Positions 5,245-8,215 of a stretch of DNA of 8,215 nt are shown here, piece after piece (position 1 is the stretch's first letter; each line of letters begins with the position of its first letter). The stretch is from an uncultured Acetatifactor sp. Its GTDB lineage: Bacteria; Bacillota; Clostridia; Lachnospirales; Lachnospiraceae. The stretch lies in contig CAJTLR010000107.1 in assembly GCA_910577185.1 (NCBI GenBank), positions 1 to 8,215 of the forward strand, written 5' to 3'. The notes beneath the pieces were generated by a model that saw only the letters and a list, made by a program, of their open reading frames with translations, was not told the origin of the DNA and ran no database searches. Made by a program: the position numbers and the translations under genes.

Positions 5245-7959
5245 TCACAGCCCTCTCACAATCTCCATAAATCTCTCATGCGAATACGCTCCGTTATACT
5301 CAGGCTTCTTGGTCTCATAAACCATGAAATACTTATAGACTCCGCCCAGCCGGGAAGCCTTTGCTGCCCAGATTGCCCCGGTTTCAGCCTTTTCTCTCGA
5401 TTCGTCATTCTTCAGGTGGTCGCCCTTGGTCTCCACCAGGAGCATCTTTCCGCTCTCTGTCATGACAATCAAGTCCGGATATGCTGTTACAGCGCCGTTG
5501 ATGGCAAAACCTCTCCTGGAAATGTTCCTATGCCACCATCTGATATTTGGCAGCCCGGACAACTCCCATGCCACCCTGCTTTCATATCCGTTCACGTCTT
5601 CCTCCGCCGCATAAAGAGACTTGGGGATAGTATCGTTTACCTTTGCGGCAGTAATACCGGCGGGAAAAGAATACAGCGGCTGGCAGCTGATGATATCCTG
5701 CTCAATCCACTTTTTAAAAGTTTCCTTTGCATGGACATCCAATAACTGTCTCACTTTGTCATAAATCTTTTGAATGTATAAGTAATCGGACTGTTCCAAA
5801 TCCGTCAGCTGGTCTTCCGTCATATTCTGCATGATCCTGGAAACATATTCATACAATTCCGCATCATTCACCGCTTTGATCCTGGAAATCCGCCGGATAA
5901 TCCGGTCCTTGCAGATCCGCCGTTTCTTCTCGGATGGCTGAGAGTCAAACCACTCCTTCATATAAACACTCTCAAATCCTTTCATCTGCCATGCCTTGGG
6001 ATTTGTGTTCTCGCCATCTTCCACATCTATCTGTGCCATTTCCACATCCAGAAGAGAGAAGTCAATCTGCGTGTCTTTATTCAAAAGAGTAAACCCGGCG
6101 TACAGGTTTTCCTTTTCCAGCAAGGCATATTCGTCTGCACAGAACAGACTGGGCGAATCAGGAATTGCAAACTGGGGAAGTCTTAACGCAAGCGCCTCTT
6201 CTCTGAACTCTGCCCTGACAGAATATGTTTTCATCGTATTTCTCACCTCCGGCGGAACATCTTCCGCTAAATCTCCTTCCTTGGCCGCAATATCTTCCCA
6301 GCAGGCATTTTCCTCCGCTTCGGCCTTATGGAAAATATCATCCAGTTCCATAGATATCGCAGCGTCCACCCCCTGATTATCCGCCTCATACACAGTGTCC
6401 CCACATACCATCTGAGTAATTCGGTTCTTCAACTCATCCGTATATAAAACAGACCCTTCCGCGGAAGCTGTTGCCTGCCCTGACCAGATTTTCGTCTGCT
6501 CCGGCTGTGACTCTTCCATCGGAAATGCAAGCTGCTCCGATAACCCAGACATATCTTCCGGCTCCTGTCCCGCATCATCCAAATCATTTGCCCGATAATC
6601 CTGGTCACTGAATCCGGCAACTTTTAATCCTGCCACTACTTTGTTACATGTGGCAAAGAAATCTGCCGAGGAAGTAATTACATAGGACAGGTTTAAAACG
6701 GCGCTCTTAGTCCTCCTGGCATTCGGCATACGAAGTATTCTTCCCACAATCTGCTCCACGTCAACCACGGAACTTCTGTTGGCAATCGTAGCCAGAATAT
6801 ATGCAAAAGGACAATCCCATCCCTCTTTCAGGGCATTCACGGTTATGATATAGCGGATAGCACATTCTTTCGACATCAGATCCTGATTCCTGATATCGTC
6901 CCGGTCTGCCGTCTTGATAGCAATCTGATCCCCCGGTATTCCAAGTTCAATCAGCTCTTTTTTGATCTTCTCATAGGTCGTGCTGCTCTCGTCTATATTT
7001 GTCTCTGCCTGAAGCAGCACGATCGGACGGATATACTCCCCGCCCATACTCTCCAGGCGTCCTGCCTCGTTTTCCAAACGCCCCCGCAGTCCCACCGCGG
7101 TCAGCAGTACATCACCGTGACTTTTCCTGTTATACACAATAACCGGAAGCTTGACCATTTCTTCTTTTTTCAGCTGTCTGGCATCCACGAAGGAGATGAT
7201 ATTGCTCCCCTGCCTGGGTGTTGCCGTCAGATCCAGTATGAACGATGGATTAAAATTCTGCAGCATCTCAACACTCAGCGCGGAAGTCGCATGATGGCTT
7301 TCATCCACGATAACAATGGGGTTCAACTGCCTTATTACCTGAATCAGCGCCGTCTCATCGGTTCCCTCCAGCAGCAAACCCGCATCACCAGGATATTTAC
7401 TGAAAGCGGCTAAATTACCGTTTTCCTGATATGCTTTCCGCCCTTCTTTCCTGCTTGTCCGAAAAGAATCGTAGCTCAATGCAAAAACAGACAGATGCTC
7501 CATGACAGTGGCGGGGTTAAAGTTCTGTCCATTCATAAGCTGCTCTTTGGAATAAACCTCCACGGCACCAGAGAAATCCACATCTATCTTTCGCCTGTAA
7601 AAATGGCTGTTATCCTGCAATGCTTTCAGTGTCTGCTTCAAGATGGCATCCGATGGCACAAGCCAGACCACCGCCCTGGGATGTGCGCCCGTCATGGAAT
7701 CAAAAATGGGCTTTATGGCATTTGCCGCCAAAAAGGTTTTGCCCCCGCCAGTAGGAACTTTCAGGCAGACTTGCGGAACCCCCTGAAGTGTGGTTTTATA
7801 ACAGGGAATGGTTCCGGGCAGTTCCAACGGGCTGACCTCTACCCCCTTTTCTTCCCACAAGGTGTTATAGGCCTGCTTTATATTTTGTTTCTCTGTCAGC
7901 AGATTTAAAAAACGCCTTAAATCATCCAGCACTTTCCTCTGATAATCCTTTAATTCCAT
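5245..7959 (-). CDS. Type III restriction enzyme Res-like subunit (SF2 helicase plus PD-(D/E)XK nuclease)
   Basis: A 904-residue ATP-dependent DNA translocase/endonuclease. The SF2 helicase motifs are complete: LKDYQ near the N-terminus (3-7), Walker A PTGGGKT (69-75), DESH box (219-222), TATP (245-248), the ITVNALKEGWDCP block (372-384) and VEQIVGRILRMP (401-412). The C-terminal end has WWHRN (808-812), then PD (828-829) and ETK (843-845), the PD...ExK nuclease core of Type III Res subunits. Length and domain order fit that family, whose members act in a complex with a Mod methyltransferase that supplies site recognition. No mod gene is complete in the window; the gene fragment ending at 8000 may be one. 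The start at 7959 is preferred because AGGGGG (7964-7969) lies 4 nt upstream and the protein then begins MELKDYQ. The ATG at 7983 would add eight residues with a weaker site. It probably belongs to an operon with the upstream gene. No frameshift or missing motif is seen. Confidence 0.85.
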   Translation of the reverse strand: MELKDYQRKVLDDLRRFLNLLTEKQNIKQAYNTLWEEKGVEVSPLELPGTIPCYKTTLQGVPQVCLKVPTGGGKTFLAANAIKPIFDSMTGAHPRAVVWLVPSDAILKQTLKALQDNSHFYRRKIDVDFSGAVEVYSKEQLMNGQNFNPATVMEHLSVFALSYDSFRTSRKEGRKAYQENGNLAAFSKYPGDAGLLLEGTDETALIQVIRQLNPIVIVDESHHATSALSVEMLQNFNPSFILDLTATPRQGSNIISFVDARQLKKEEMVKLPVIVYNRKSHGDVLLTAVGLRGRLENEAGRLESMGGEYIRPIVLLQAETNIDESSTTYEKIKKELIELGIPGDQIAIKTADRDDIRNQDLMSKECAIRYIITVNALKEGWDCPFAYILATIANRSSVVDVEQIVGRILRMPNARRTKSAVLNLSYVITSSADFFATCNKVVAGLKVAGFSDQDYRANDLDDAGQEPEDMSGLSEQLAFPMEESQPEQTKIWSGQATASAEGSVLYTDELKNRITQMVCGDTVYEADNQGVDAAISMELDDIFHKAEAEENACWEDIAAKEGDLAEDVPPEVRNTMKTYSVRAEFREEALALRLPQFAIPDSPSLFCADEYALLEKENLYAGFTLLNKDTQIDFSLLDVEMAQIDVEDGENTNPKAWQMKGFESVYMKEWFDSQPSEKKRRICKDRIIRRISRIKAVNDAELYEYVSRIMQNMTEDQLTDLEQSDYLYIQKIYDKVRQLLDVHAKETFKKWIEQDIISCQPLYSFPAGITAAKVNDTIPKSLYAAEEDVNGYESRVAWELSGLPNIRWWHRNISRRGFAINGAVTAYPDLIVMTESGKMLLVETKGDHLKNDESREKAETGAIWAAKASRLGGVYKYFMVYETKKPEYNGAYSHERFMEIVRGL

Positions 7960-7963
7960 ATGG

Positions 7964-7969
7964 CCCCCT
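7964..7969 (-). promoter_or_regulatory. Ribosome binding site deciding the res start
   Basis: AGGGGG on the minus strand, 4 nt from the ATG at 7959. The spacing is tight but the match is better than the weak AGG 10 nt before the ATG at 7983. Confidence 0.45.
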
Positions 7970-7999
7970 ATAAATACTTCCATAACACATTTGCCTGCT

Positions 8000-8215
8000 C
8001 TACAAGTTTCGAATATCTCTTGGTATCTTTTTGAAAGTAATGTGATATTTCTGCAGCTCCGTATCGGAAATCACACACTTGTCCGCAAATATGATATAGT
8101 TATCTGCCCTGGTCCGAATCGTTCCAAGAAACTTCCTGTCCAAAGTAGTATCTTCATCCTTTTCATAGTAAACCCCCATGCCCCGCGTTGGCACCACTGC
8201 GCATGAAACAGGGGC
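8000..8215 (-). CDS. 3' end of a gene upstream of res (possible Type III mod), truncated by window edge
   Basis: The frame is open from the window edge to a TAG at 8000-8002 and gives 71 C-terminal residues. A GTG at 8197 could be read as a start, but the frame continues past it to the edge, so this is best taken as the tail of a longer protein. The end reads as a small alpha/beta unit: a strand NYIIFAD, a helix ISDTELQKY and a strand HITFKKIPRDI. I do not recognise it with certainty. The stop is 16 bp from the outer and 40 bp from the preferred res start, on the same strand, so co-transcription is likely. In Type III systems mod usually precedes res, which makes a methyltransferase the leading guess; an accessory gene between mod and res is the alternative. 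Confidence 0.55.
   Translation of the reverse strand, partial: APVSCAVVPTRGMGVYYEKDEDTTLDRKFLGTIRTRADNYIIFADKCVISDTELQKYHITFKKIPRDIRNL

Noticed and set aside
5278..5745. Plus-strand open frame opposite res
   Set aside because: No start signal or recognisable domain, and it lies opposite the nuclease domain of res, whose PD...ExK motif supports the minus strand.

Overview
The window looks like a piece of a Firmicutes (Clostridia, probably Lachnospiraceae-type) chromosome. The basis is strong GGAGG-type ribosome binding sites, consensus sigma-A promoters, a TTG start, and clostridial-looking proteins. This assignment is inferred from style, not from a marker gene. The window joins an ordinary metabolic gene to what reads as a defence island.

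Layout, left to right. (1) 31-1266, minus: a complete glycerate 2-kinase of the TtuD/GckA type, visibly GC-richer than the rest. (2) 1471-4182, minus: a large STAND-like P-loop NTPase. It has an unassigned N-terminal region, a Walker A/Walker B core, a helical middle and a C-terminal TPR array. Five of its repeats are almost identical and form a 105-bp tandem DNA repeat, with a second-order 210-bp duplication inside it. (3) 4183-4575: a 393-bp divergent intergenic region. It holds a likely promoter and leader hairpin for the STAND gene. It also holds a near-perfect 38-bp palindrome that contains a consensus promoter firing right and a good promoter firing left. (4) 4576-5181, plus: a small AT-rich, cysteine-free protein of the uracil-DNA-glycosylase-like superfamily. 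(5) 5245-7959, minus: a Type III restriction (Res)-like subunit, an SF2 helicase with a C-terminal PD-(D/E)XK nuclease. (6) 8000-8215, minus: the 3' end of a further gene just upstream of res, possibly the partner methyltransferase (mod), cut by the window edge.

How the parts may work together. The Res-like protein would need a Mod partner, expected just beyond position 8215. The STAND-TPR protein has the build of a bacterial NLR-like sensor (P-loop switch plus repeat sensor), the arrangement seen in Avs-type antiphage proteins. The UDG-like gene is divergent from the STAND gene and convergent with res, and its promoter is embedded in an operator-like palindrome. The STAND-TPR/UDG-like pair is the best candidate for an undescribed module, but the functional link is inferred from position only. 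No RNA gene, CRISPR array, transposase, integrase or attachment site was found.
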